Positions 49,101 to 60,055 of a stretch of 64,000 bases of DNA are shown one piece after another. The stretch lies in the NCBI GenBank assembly GCA_018873245.2, contig JAEMBT020000006.1, forward strand, positions 1,425,855-1,489,854, read 5' to 3'. Made by a program: the position numbers and the translations under genes. Source of the DNA: Archegozetes longisetosus. Taxonomy: Eukaryota > Arthropoda > Arachnida > Sarcoptiformes > Trhypochthoniidae. The stretch's first letter is position 1, and the number at the start of each line of letters is the position of its first letter. The notes under the pieces are model-generated. The model made no database searches. It worked only from the letters and a program-made list of their open reading frames with translations, and was not told the DNA's origin.

Positions 49101-50354
49101 TGTAAGTACTTTGTATATATAGTTATCCAAAATTACATTTTTTGTTACAGTTTGTAATTAATTAAATATTTATATGTAGCTATATCGTTTATTAATGCTT
49201 ACCATAGGATTTTTCATATCAATTCTTCAAAAGCACTACAACTGCAACTATGAATGAATATTTAGTTATTTACTAACTGTAACAAAAAAGTTATGTAATC
49301 ATGACATCGTTTTGGGGAGCATCGCTTTTATTTCTTAATTAAGTTTTGAAACAATTTATGAGTGGTGATGACAATCAAAGTCTTATTTTAAGACATTCAC
49401 AATCACTTATAATTAATTCTAGTCTAAAATCTTATTAGTTTATTATTAAAGTTTTGAAGTTTAGAAACTATAATTTTTTACGTAGCTTTTATTCTACTCT
49501 TAGATAAATAACTTTTTTAATAATCAATCTTGTTTGTAAACTTATTAAAATACTTTTAATAAAGTATTTTTGTAAACATTGCGGCTTTTGCAATGCATTA
49601 GCAATAAATTTCATGGATATCAATTAGTAATTGCATAGGCATTGCTAAAAGAGTTACAAATTGCTATTTTTGCAATCTTTTATGAATGCTGCCCCAGTCT
49701 CATTTGTATTTCTATAACTCTTAGACTTTTTAACTAAAATTTAATATTAGCAAATAGTTGTGTAAACTCTTCAAAGCTCTCGAATTAAAAGTTATTTGTG
49801 AGTAAATTTAATTGAAAGCATTAATTTTTGATGGATTTGAATCGAGTTTGAAACTCGATTTAGTCAAACGATTGAATGAAATGCATTTGTTATTCGTTTG
49901 AGTGCGTAACAATCAAATGCAATATTTTGTTGAATTAAAATTTCTGAAAGGAAAACATAAGTAAAACTAAATTTCGTAATAAAAATACGTATTTGTCAAC
50001 GTAAGCGCAACCTAATAACGACCTTCACTCGTATCATATATTTTTGAGATAAACCATTAAATGAATTATTTGCAAACGCAAATGTTTCGAATAAATTGTT
50101 TAAATGGCAGTCAATAAGGCAGTGGATGTGAGAATCACTGATTGGCATTAAGTTTTGTCAATTTTCATCCAATTATTGGGTCAGGTGATAAGTCTCATTA
50201 TTTGTTTTTGAATAAAATGAGTACTAATACACAGGTGTGGACTGTGTTTATAATATTCGCAGTCACTTTTTAAGTCGTCAACAAATTTAGAGTTCTGTCA
50301 ATTTTATTCAGTTTAAGCGGTTAAAAGTGAGATCAGAAAACATTTTTCTGTCAA
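46160..50354. other. Intergenic with repeat copy A, between SOAT and the Tan-like gene
   Basis: 4.2 kb of AT-rich sequence with no gene I can support. The repeat at 48.66-49.30 kb is described separately. The last few hundred bases before 50355 should hold the Tan-like promoter. Confidence 0.5.
48661..49301. repeat. Interspersed repeat family, copy A
   Basis: Shares a colinear block with 54.06-54.54 kb: AAAGGAG, a GGGCGAT block, CTTAATTATGTATA, GTCTATGGAGAAATC, ATGACTTGACCC, GATCGGAGTG, TAACTCT, CCTATAGTAAATG, then ACTACATGTAAGTACTTTG. Its 3' half folds back imperfectly (AAACAATATAACTACATG near 49.09 kb against CTATATCGTTTATTAATG near 49.18 kb). No ORF. Probably a non-autonomous DNA element of the foldback type. 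Confidence 0.8.
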
Positions 50355-52391
50355 ATGATGGCTAATGCAAAAGACAGATACGATCGTATCATAATCAGTG
50401 GCAATCCATTTGCGAGAGGAAAGAGTTATGGCGAACAAACAAAACAGAAGATCATATCAAACCTAAACTATTACAAAACTTCGGGAGTTTTGCCGGATTG
50501 GAATCGCGTGAAAAAGTTCATAAATGATCACTATTTGAAAGCCATTGAAAAATACTATCCGTCAGGGCTTATGGAAATGAAAGGCATTGCCATCGGTGCT
50601 GGCGTTTCACTTGAGGACATCATTGTTTTGAATGCAAGATATGAACTTTTAAGATGGAAAAGACATCTTTATTTAAAGAGCAAACAAGAACAACAGCTAA
50701 ACGAATGTACGGGTGGCTTATGTCTATCGAAAGCCACGAAATCAGGAGATGTTCTATTGGGTCAGAATTGGGATATCAATCAACGTATACTTAATGATGA
50801 TATCGCAGTCTTACTCGAAGTACATCCCGACCAATCAGAAAATATTCCTTCATTTTTTATGCTGACAGAAGCGGGACAACTTGGCAGGAGTGGAATCAAT
50901 GCCAACGGACTAGGTATTGAGTTAGGCTCTAGTGTTGTTGCTCTTCAAGTATTATTGTTAATCGCGCTCTCATTTAAACTCAGTTAAATGAGGCTTATAT
51001 GAGATAAATTAATATCTTCTAACTAGAACTTGCTACCAATTATGATTGATCAACATGATTTTCAATAAAATTGGTTGATCAAATTAACTGAAGCCTTAAA
51101 ATTAACAATTTTTCCATATCTGTTATTTCCAAAACGTATGAAACTGTTTATAAGGGGGAAGAGAGGGAGAGAGAGAGGGACTGCAATACACCAGGTTTAT
51201 ATTTCAGTTTCAAGATTGATTTATTTTGCAACCGAACAATATATTGTTCAGATATAAATCTGAACAAAAGTCTACTCTCGAAAACTTTTACAGTACAGCA
51301 CAAATTATACTAAATCTGTTTTATTTATAACTTCGACTTCTGGTGAATGAGCGGAGCCGTAGAGTTGCAAATGACGTTCGTGTTTAAGTTAATGTCAGAT
51401 TGTAGCCGACCCAACATAGACTTAACAATAAAGTATTATTTGTTCGAGTCAATTGCAACAATACACTAGAACCGTAACTTTCATAGTATTGGATAGCATA
51501 ACATAACATTTCTAAAGCATAAATCCGTCATAAAAGAAATCCAATAAACTCAAAAATTTTCTCAACCCTGACAAATTTACGAATTCACGTAAAATTGTAA
51601 CAAAATATGTTTCGCGAACTATCAATCTCTAGTCTGAAGATGTGATTAAATGTTATAATGAACTATCAGGTTAGCCAGTAAGTTTTAGGTCCCTTATGTA
51701 TTGCAGTTAGTGAATCATAAACCAAGAACTTATTGATTAACCTGATATATCAATTATTCAAAGCTACAATTTTATTTAATCTTTAAGGAATTGTGGCGAT
51801 GGGCTTATTTTGTAGTGAAGACCACTTCGAAACAGACAATAAAAATGGATATTTGCCAATAAGTCTGTTAAGACGAATGTTTATCGAATCGCCTACTTTC
51901 TCAGTCGGTCTGAAACGCATTCTTTGCAGTCCTCGACATGTTTCGGTCAATATGATTGTGGCCACAGCTGAAGGCGAAGGACTTAATATAGAACTGACAC
52001 CAAATCAATATTTCATTTCTTATCCTCCAATTAATTCAGATATTTATACGCATAGCAATCATTTCAAATCTGAAGCATTTCTGGCAAATAGCAGCATAAA
52101 AGATAGTTCAAGAGGTGGTTCTTCGCTTTTCAGGGACAGACAATTGGAAAAGGATTAATCAAAAGTTGGCCAAATTTAGATGAAAATAGCTTTGCCAATG
52201 TATTTAAAGATCATTTAGGATTTCCCGACTCTCTATGTATGCATATTCCAGATTATGGTAAAGAACACACTTCTACTCATCCAAACGATTGTACGGTTTC
52301 GACTGTTATCTATAATCTGACTAAAAAGTCAGTCATTTTATGCAAAGGGCAGCCCTGTAATTCACTATTTGTTGAATATAAATTAGAATAA
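50355..52391 (+). CDS. Tan-like C45 N-terminal-nucleophile amidohydrolase, one frame break
   Basis: Exons 50355-50913 and 51788-52391 flank an 874-bp intron (phase 1, joining NGLG to IVAMGLFCSEDHF). About 387 aa, close to Drosophila Tan. Family members (peptidase C45; Tan, penicillin acyltransferase) cut themselves before an internal Cys that becomes the nucleophile. Here it is C118 in NECTGG, preceded by Glu where Tan and penicillin acyltransferase have Gly. Other family marks are GNPFARGKSYGEQ, LEDIIVLNARYE, LGQNWDIN, SVNMIVATAEGEG, DHLGFPDSLCMH, and the end (STVIYNLTKKS, CKGQPCNSLF). Tan splits beta-alanyl amines (dopamine and histamine conjugates); the substrate here is unproven. Near 52150-52158 one base appears missing: SLFRDRQLEK is followed by a stop in frame, while the next frame continues GLIKSWPNLDENS to the end. 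AATAAA at 52458-52463. Confidence 0.85.
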
Positions 52392-52961
52392 TTGATGTCA
52401 TTCTTCTGAATGCTGTGTTTAGTTTGATGTTCGTATTCATACATTCAAGTTAACAGAAATAAATATATTTTTAAACCAAAAATCTTGTATTGCTTTTTAA
52501 TTCTCACAATGTTAGCTACACGTTATTAGTATTCAAATAAAAATGAATCCTTATATAAAAACAAATCTAAAAACTTATCTTAACATATCCCTATATTTTC
52601 AGAAACATTTACAGTGAGTAACAGTTATAGTAAACCTATTTTTTAGTAATAACTTTACGAACGAGTGATATCAATAACATATTTGTTAAAATGTTTCAAT
52701 TGAAAAGTTTTCAAAAACTTTATTAGTTATAAAATTCAATTAAAATATGTTTTAAGCGTTGTCTTTGAGTATATTATGCATTTATGTCAATCTTTATTAA
52801 AAACAAATCTTTTTTTAAGAGTCGAAGAGCTAAGAAAATCGCTATCAATAGCTTTCTAAAGGTGTTAAAATTTGAGATCAAAATTAAAACATTGATCAAG
52901 GAAACAGAGAAAATGGAAAATAAATTAATACATAAACTAGTGAAAAATTCTAAATTAGTTT

Positions 52962-53380
52962 TTAATTATCAAAGTCTTCAGAAATTTCAAAATCCAAATG
53001 GATTTTATTAATTGTGTTGACTTCAAATCTTTTGACTTTATTTTGATTGTAATTTCATAAATATTTCAATGACTTATACCTGAATTAAGACATTGATTCA
53101 AATAAACTAAAATGACAGCTCTTTCGATATATTCCAACACTCTGATTTTGAGTTGCTCTTCGCTTTTTGAACTTATGCCTTCATTATATTCTTCGATAGT
53201 ATACAAGAATCCAAAATGGCTTCGATTGCAAATCAATTCAAATGATTTTTGAATCATATAATCCAAATCGAAATTTGAGTCAAAATTTTGTCTCAATGGT
53301 CTGTCATATAATTGAGATTCAGCTAAATAGAAAATAGTTTCAGATTCTTTAGGAGTCCATTGGTATAAATCCAATATCAT
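52962..53380 (-). CDS. Small orphan protein, tentative two-exon model
   Basis: The first exon (53080-53380) starts at ATG 53380 with an in-frame TAA directly upstream, stays open 100 codons and meets a donor (TTCAG|gtataa, phase 1). A compatible acceptor (tttgaag|TC) and short open stretch 52962-53020 would finish it as a 119-aa protein. The peptide (MILDLYQWTPKESETIF..., YLAESQLYDRPL, then LEYIERAVILVYLNQCL) is balanced, weakly acidic and partly helical, without signal peptide or membrane helix. I do not recognise a family. It lies tail to tail with the Tan-like gene. The second exon is the weak part of the model. Confidence 0.38.
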
Positions 53381-54060
53381 TTAACCCTCTCCCGCATCCG
53401 ACTTTGTTGTACTCTTCCCTTTATGTTCGCGGGTGTGGTTTATGCATAAACCTTAAGTCAGTTATTCAATGATGCTCGCTCGTTCGTAATATAGAAAATT
53501 TTGTTATATCAGTTTATTTTAGCTCATCTTATTCAAAAAATAAAAATTTGATTCGAGGAAGATTAGTCCTAAATAAGCGTGAATTCGCAAACTTTTGGGT
53601 GCTAATATATCACATAAATCACCAGATCAGAGGTGTAGTCAATTTTGAGATCAGATAAATGAGTATAACTAAACTTTGTTGTCTAATCAAATTTATGTTA
53701 ATTTTTGGGAGCCTGAGGATCGGTAAAGCCTCTGTGTTTCACTCGATATTCTGCTATCAAAGTGGTTCATAAAAGAAAATCAAATATAAGCAAATTAATA
53801 ACTTTCTTTATGAAAATAAAAACCTGTAGTCGCTTAAAACTAATCAATCACTCACTCAAAAGAAGACCGGAAACTATGTGAGTATCTAATACATCTGCCT
53901 AACTTTAAGTGAGATTTTTAATAATTGAACATTCAAACTTATTCAAATCAAGTCATTTGAAGGTCTAGAACTTGACCAGAACATCGATCTAGAATAGGAT
54001 TGTAAAATTCAAAGTTTTAATCATGTTGAACATTATTATTGTTTCTTATTTTGAATCCAA
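53381..54060. other. Intergenic, 5' of the orphan gene
   Basis: No gene seen. A short relatively GC-rich stretch near 53385-53440 directly upstream of the orphan start may be its promoter. Confidence 0.35.
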
Positions 54061-54915
54061 ACCTTAAAGGAGGAAGGTAAATTTTGGTTTGTAACTGGGT
54101 AGGGCGATTTAAGGTCGCTAATACACCCCCCTTGAATAATTTCATAGCGTGACAAATTATTAAATCTTAATTATGTATAGTTTAGGAATAACACTATTTA
54201 TTGTTACGTTTTTATAATGGAGTCTATGGAGAAATCAAAGTTATCAAAAAATGACTTGACCCATGGGTGTCCCCTTGCGAACTAGATCAGACTTATACTA
54301 TATTGAAGAGGAAGGCTCGAATTTATTTTTTGAGTAAAGATCGGAGTGTGATTCTAACTCTGGCCTATCGAACCAATCAAACAAATTTAGCCTAGTCTTT
54401 CTACAAATTCAAATTGTAGTCATGATGCTCTTGACCAATTACCATTTAAAATCCTATAGTAAATGTTCTTATACAATATAACTACATGTAAGTACTTTGT
54501 ATATATTGCTATCCAAAATTACATAATTTTTTGTTACAGTTTGTAATCAATTATATATTTACATGCAATAGCAGTTGTAGTGCTCTTGAAGAATTGCTAT
54601 GACAAATTCTATAGTAAATGTTAATAAGTAACATAACTACATGTAAATATATAATTGATTACAAACTGTAACAAAAATTATGCAATTTTGGATAGTAATA
54701 TATACAAAGTACTTACATGTAGTTATATTGTTTAAGAACATTTACTATAGGATTTTAAATGGTAATTGGTCAAGAATACCATAACTGCAATTTGACTTTG
54801 TAGGAAGAGTGGGCTAACATTATTTGCTCAGTTCGATAGGTCAGAGTTAGAATCACATTTCAAAGTTTGATGAAAAAATAAATTCAAACCTTTTTCCTCT
54901 TCAAAATAGTATAAG
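54061..54915. repeat. Interspersed repeat family, copy B, with ~275-bp inverted arms
   Basis: The left part (54061-54540) matches copy A at 48.66 kb in the same orientation. The unit then folds back: 54292-54565 is mirrored by 54640-54915 in reverse complement (CTTATACTATATTGAAGAGG against CCTCTTCAAAATAGTATAAG at the outer ends; TCAATTATATATTTACATG against CATGTAAATATATAATTGA at the inner ends), with a 74-bp spacer. It carries no ORF. The arms differ by scattered mismatches, so the palindrome is not brand new. Confidence 0.88.
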
Positions 54916-55700
54916 CAGGCTGACCACCTCTGTTCAGACCATTTGCGTGAAATTTTGATACAAAGGAGGGAGTAAGCGATTTTTTCAATGAAATTTCAGA
55001 CATCAATCAATTTTACACTTAAGTTAAAAACTTTCCTGCTTAGAATTACATCAATAATTAGCGAATAATTAACTGTATTTAAAAGTCTATTTTTTATTAG
55101 ATTTTGCAGCTTTTAATGTCGCCTCATTCCTCGAAGCGTAATCAGCAAACTTAACGCGTGACATTTGAAAGTTAGACTTTATACAGATCTCTGTTGTGGC
55201 CAAATCAATATTCATTTAACTTGTCTCGTCATTCCACAATTTCTTCATTTAAATACAATTACATACAGAGCTGACAATAATTGTGAGATAATACGTTTTA
55301 AACTCATTTAAATTGACTTATGATTAGTTTTATTTGAATTTGTGTCTTCCTTATTTGAGGTATTTTGCTTGTAATTACAGCTTTATATCTATTAAACTTT
55401 TACGCATACATTTTTGAAGCAAAGGCTGATGCTCGCTAACTTTTGATAGCCTTAAAAATAACAGAATAGTATTTGGTTTTACAGTTTAGTATCGCTTATA
55501 TTTTTAAATTTTTCATGTCATTCGATGATATGAATCGAAATTATTAGTTTGGAAATTGGTTTCTAATATATATTTAAAAATTTCAATAAATTTTCTAAAT
55601 GCGTGAGATTCGCCTCACGCAAGTAATCGATGGGGTAGACGTGAGTCAGACCCCGCGATGCGTGAAAATCACGCGAGTTGCGTGAGAGGTGGTCAGCCTG
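54916..55700. mobile_element. MITE-like element with 16-bp perfect terminal inverted repeats
   Basis: CAGGCTGACCACCTCT at 54916-54931 is exactly inverted at 55685-55700. The right subterminal region has several GCGTGA words and a small hairpin (GCGTGAGATTCGCCTCACGC at 55601-55620), a layout typical of non-autonomous hAT- or P-type elements. No transposase ORF is present. The left end abuts the right end of the palindromic repeat; the right flank (ATCTAG...GCAAG) resembles the continuation of the palindrome arm, which suggests insertion into it. A clean target-site duplication is not visible. Confidence 0.75.
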
Positions 55701-57074
55701 GTTATCTAGCAAGAAATACGTTTCCAACAAGATAAACTTCTAATTGTGATGTAAAATCTAGTAAAAGACAAATTTTAAATGCAATTATAGAAAATTTCAG
55801 ACAAATAATGAATTTTTAAACCTTCTTACAAAATATTGTGATTATTGATGATTGAGATTTCAGTCAGGGTAAACTTTTATCTCAGTATAATTTGCTATTG
55901 AACTCAAGTTATTAAAATATTTAAATGATGTAAATTGAACTTTACATCAACAGCTTATATTAGAAACTAACATTTTTACTATAACTGTAATATCTTTAAT
56001 AACAAGCTATTAATCGCCAATTAAATAAATTTATAGTCTTTACTAAGTTTCAAAAAATTGTTTTCATCAAATCTGTAAGGGAGGGCTTATATTATTTTAA
56101 TATCGCATCTTACAAACAATTTCAAAAAATAAAATATAGAAGGTGAAAAGTAAATCGTCATGAAGAATTTGGGCCATCATAGGAAATAATACTATTTTGG
56201 AAGAAAGCTTAAAACGTCAAATGTTTGCTTTCAGGTGTTTTTCGGAATATTAAAATAATGAGGCTTGTGGCATTTAGGTGGAAATTAGCAGCACTGAACT
56301 TACAGGCTAAGCATTCATTTAACAATAATTGAAAAACAAATGTTGCCTCTTTCTGTCAGTTACCTCGAAACTACAAATAATTAGATACAAGTTAAATGCA
56401 AATAAATAAGAATTTGTGGACAATCTTGCTAAAAATATTGATATACCATTATACCATATCAATAATGAGAAAAAATATATTTTTATTAACGATTGTATTG
56501 CTTTTAATATTTACGTTTATCAAATCGCTCTTTTTTTAAAAGAACTAAATCTTCATTATTGTAACATCTTATAACTCAACTCTACTTTCAGAGTCGCCCC
56601 CATTTCCCTAACATAACTTGATTAGATTTATCCCTGGAGCTTCGTATAATATTACTAAGTCAAATTTTGTCGTTCATCATTTTTGTCGATTTATTTTATT
56701 AATTTAACTGTCAATTCCTTAGACTATTTAGCCTTTAACTCAATTCTGTTTGTTAAGTTGAGCAATTTCTTCTATTTTTTTGTTAAGTATACCTTGAACG
56801 TTTATGAGTTCAACGTTTAAACTATTTGGCTCTCATTTCATTTTGAAGTAAACTAATAGTTTACATAAGTTATACATTGAATGTGAAGGAAATTATATCA
56901 AAATAATGTCACATACGCTGACTATTAATCATTAGATTTTTATGATCCTCTGATACCCAATTAATCGCAAGTTTCTGCGCGCTCTCGCCATTAGTTTTTG
57001 TGTGCTGTCTTCCAACTGTGTATTATATTCTTAGCTATGTAACCCTGAAATTTTTTATGCCTTCTACTTTTACA

Positions 57075-57272
57075 CTACTCCTCTTTTAAATGAGCTTTAC
57101 ATTTATCCCAAAATTTCTCAATAGGGTGGGCCTGAGACACATCAGGAGATGGTAGTATGTTCATAGCCTTCGTCCTCAAGGTGTAACCAGGTTCTAGCTT
57201 ATCCTTATCAGTACAGCCTCCGTAAAAGTACACGACGTGTTTCGCGAGTTCATCGCGTTCAACTTTATTCAT
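57075..57272 (-). pseudogene. Tc1/mariner-type transposase relic (C-terminal end)
   Basis: A 65-codon open stretch ends with NILPSPDVSQAHPIEKFWDKCKA, which resembles the last catalytic segment of Tc1/mariner-type transposases (P-x-V-P-Q-A-R-P-I-E-x-F-W). The rest of the catalytic core is not readable in any one frame around it, and stops interrupt the downstream part. This is a decayed fragment with no activity expected. The identification rests on this single short motif. Confidence 0.5.
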
Positions 57273-59380
57273 ATTTAAGCCACAATAAATTTTAATGAAT
57301 TTTTGTGGGAGGGTGTAGCTAATAGTGTACTCCTAACCCCGTATTTCATTAATCCTGTGGTCGCGACAATTCAGCGTCGCACTGGATCTTTTATCGAGCA
57401 TCCTTTATGAATTCAAATAATCAAACCTAAAATAACTCGACGATCAAAATTTATCTGTATTTTATTATTATTAAGTCATTTTGTGTTGATTCATATCTTA
57501 ATCTGATAAGTGTTCTGTTTGTTTTTTCCGAATAAGTTAAAAGATACCATCCTTACAGAAAATAAGATATTTCATTTTAAGGCTCACGAATTAACACCGA
57601 TTAGATACTAAGCCTGAGCTCAAATTGAACAGTGTGAGAAAAGTAGACCTATATCTGAAATTTGATCCTCTGAAGATCATTCTTAATGTTAAAGTTTTTG
57701 AAGAAATTCCTGTTTTAAATATGATCAACAAGATTAATGAATGTGAAAATTCGTTTTAAAAAGAACAGAGAAAAAATACTTCTCATTAATGTCGAGGTAA
57801 AATTGAGCATAGAGAAGTGGCTAGGCTTGGAAACAACTCTGATTAAGTTTCTACCGTTTCAATTATTTTATAAAATTTCTGGATATACTTGAAAGATACC
57901 AATAAATTAGTATGATTTTAAACCGATGACTTGAAAATGATAAAAACTCGATAGTTTCAGTTAAGGACTACAAGAAAATTTTTTATAGAAAATCTTGATC
58001 GTTAGTGTCAATCAGTTGTTAAATATAAGTAAATTTTAATAGAAATGACATTTTCGCAAGAGTCGAATTTCAATTTGACTCTTAATACGAATATAAATTT
58101 ATTAAAATCTAATATTTTTGTGGATAAATTTGACATTCATAATTTAAAACATGCTTATAATGACTTTTTACACTTTGAAAAACTAAATTCGATGACGTAA
58201 GGCACCTTTTAAAATATGTGACAATCCTTGAAAATTTGAAATTTTATGATTCAGTAACTTATACTATTGCAATATTTTTAGTTTCAAGGAGTAAAAAAAC
58301 TCGAGATCTAATTAATAACAGAACAGATTCTTGTTGAGTGTAGGAGAAAACGTATAAGATAATGTTTTTTGTAAAATACTGTACAGAAAACTGTTCTTGT
58401 TTACAAAGCGAATGTAAAAAATAAAAATTCAAGGGTTTAGATCTGAATGAAACCAAAAGATCGAAAACAGAGTTTTAGTGCATAATATGCCTTGTGCACC
58501 AATTTGAATGAGAAATAAGTTATTTTCTTTAAAGTCCTACTTATGTTGTTAACAATAGGATTACTTTGATATTTTTGATTGTTCGACATCTAATACATAT
58601 TAATGTTATTAAATGTTATGTAGTCGCGTTTCATTGGCATATTCTTATTCTTCCACTTGTCATAAAATACACATGATATTTACTAATTTTTAAGCCCAAA
58701 ATTGTTTTGAAATTGTTGAGGAAACTATAAAGATTATATGTTTATTTCACACTCCTCGAGGAATCGCGCATAACTTTAGAGAATTGATAATAAATAAGAA
58801 TTTAAATATATATATGAGAAATATTTACAAATGTGATGTTTAAAAAAATTTAATTAAAAATGTTATCTTTCACTAGTTGTATCTTTTAAGATTGATAAAC
58901 TGATACTTTTTTTAGATCCTTAAGATATATTAAATCGATCTTTAGAAAAATTTAAGTAAAACTTGACTAATTGAATACTTTCTGTGGTTTTTGAATAAGA
59001 AATCTTGAAAAACAAAATGTAAAATCTGTAATTATCTTTCACTTTTGAGAAATCATGAAAAACTTTTACGTACAAATGATAACTCACACTATAACGTTCA
59101 GGTAAAACGAAGTGCTCGTCACTCAGCTTTTGGAAGCAAAAGAGCATCAAATGTTTACAGAGCATCAAGTCATAAAGTCTACTTGTTTTTTTAGCGTTTG
59201 TTTACGTTAAGATTGCCCAAAATTTCGAAACATTAACACAAAACTTTATATTTGAATAATATGATGCTTTATATTCACTTCGCATTTGAACACATCTTTA
59301 ACATTAAAATCTGATCAATTAAAAAAAATTTATGAATGATTAAAATTGAAATTTAAATTTGTTATATTAAAATTTTTACT

Positions 59381-59482
59381 ATGAATGCAAAACGTAAGAG
59401 AGGTGAAGATTTAGATGTTGATCTAACCCGTGACCTAATTATGCGCTCAGCCTTTATGTCTAAGTTCCTTGATTCAGAATAA
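59381..59482 (+). other. 33-codon mini-ORF
   Basis: ATG to TAA, encoding a hydrophilic peptide (MNAKRKRGEDLDVDLTRDLI...) with a basic start and an acidic middle. Composition is unlike the surrounding AT-driven ORFs. It sits 50 bp before a long-TIR element. It may be a fragment of a lost gene, a small ORF or chance. Confidence 0.2.
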
Positions 59483-59534
59483 TGACTAATTATCAGTTTA
59501 TGTAGCAAATTCATACATCATACAGATGAGATCA

Positions 59535-60055
59535 ATGAAAAGCGAAAATTTGTATCGTCAAAAGTATATTTAATGGCAAAATAATAATTATATATCTAAT
59601 ATATTCGCACTTGGTCTGGTTGGCAAAGGCTCAGAGAAGTTAGAGTTTTCCCACACCAGTGAAGCTATTTTGTAAATTCATTTCTCTTTTATAAGCTCTT
59701 CTTACGCAGCTTCAAATTTAACTTTATTCACAGATTTTTAAAAATTTTATTGGACTTATTTATTTTGATTTGCAAAAAGTTTGCAAGAACAAAGAGCAAA
59801 AATCTAAAAATTTACAAATCAAGCTCAATTTCAAGCAGCGTACTGTTATATTAAAACAAAAATCCGCTCTCACAGTACGAAGATGTTATGAGAGATAAAT
59901 TAATTTACAAAATAGCGTCACTGTTATGGAACACCTCTGATCTCTCTAGGCCTTTGTCAACCAGACCAGAGGTGAATATATTCATTAGATATTAGATATA
60001 ATTATTATTTTGCCATTAAATATATTTACGAAGATATGAAACTCCGATTTTCAGT
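59535..60055. mobile_element. Non-autonomous element with ~180-bp inverted repeats
   Basis: The left arm (59535-59715) and right arm (59868-60055) pair in reverse complement with scattered mismatches. Matching words include TATATTTAATGGCAAAATAATAA, GGTCTGGTTG(G/A)CAAAGGC and GCTATTTTGTAAATT. About 150 bp lie between them and no ORF is present. The structure fits a MITE or foldback element; the superfamily cannot be told. Confidence 0.8.

Larger units (their letters stand above)
55701..59534. other. Intergenic with a transposase relic and a mini-ORF
   Basis: Mostly AT-rich sequence without a supportable gene. The transposase relic at 57.1 kb and the 33-codon ORF at 59.4 kb are listed separately. 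ORFs at 58.3 and 59.0 kb on the minus strand have no domain and look random. Confidence 0.45.

Noticed and set aside
52115-52133. A pyrimidine-rich acceptor-like site (CTTTTCAG) near the Tan-like frame break
   Set aside because: No donor close upstream leaves an intron of plausible size without removing conserved residues; an indel explains the data better.
52784-53011. 75-codon lysine-rich plus-strand ORF
   Set aside because: Composition follows the AT bias, it is antisense to the second exon of the orphan model, and it has no domain. It cannot be fully excluded.
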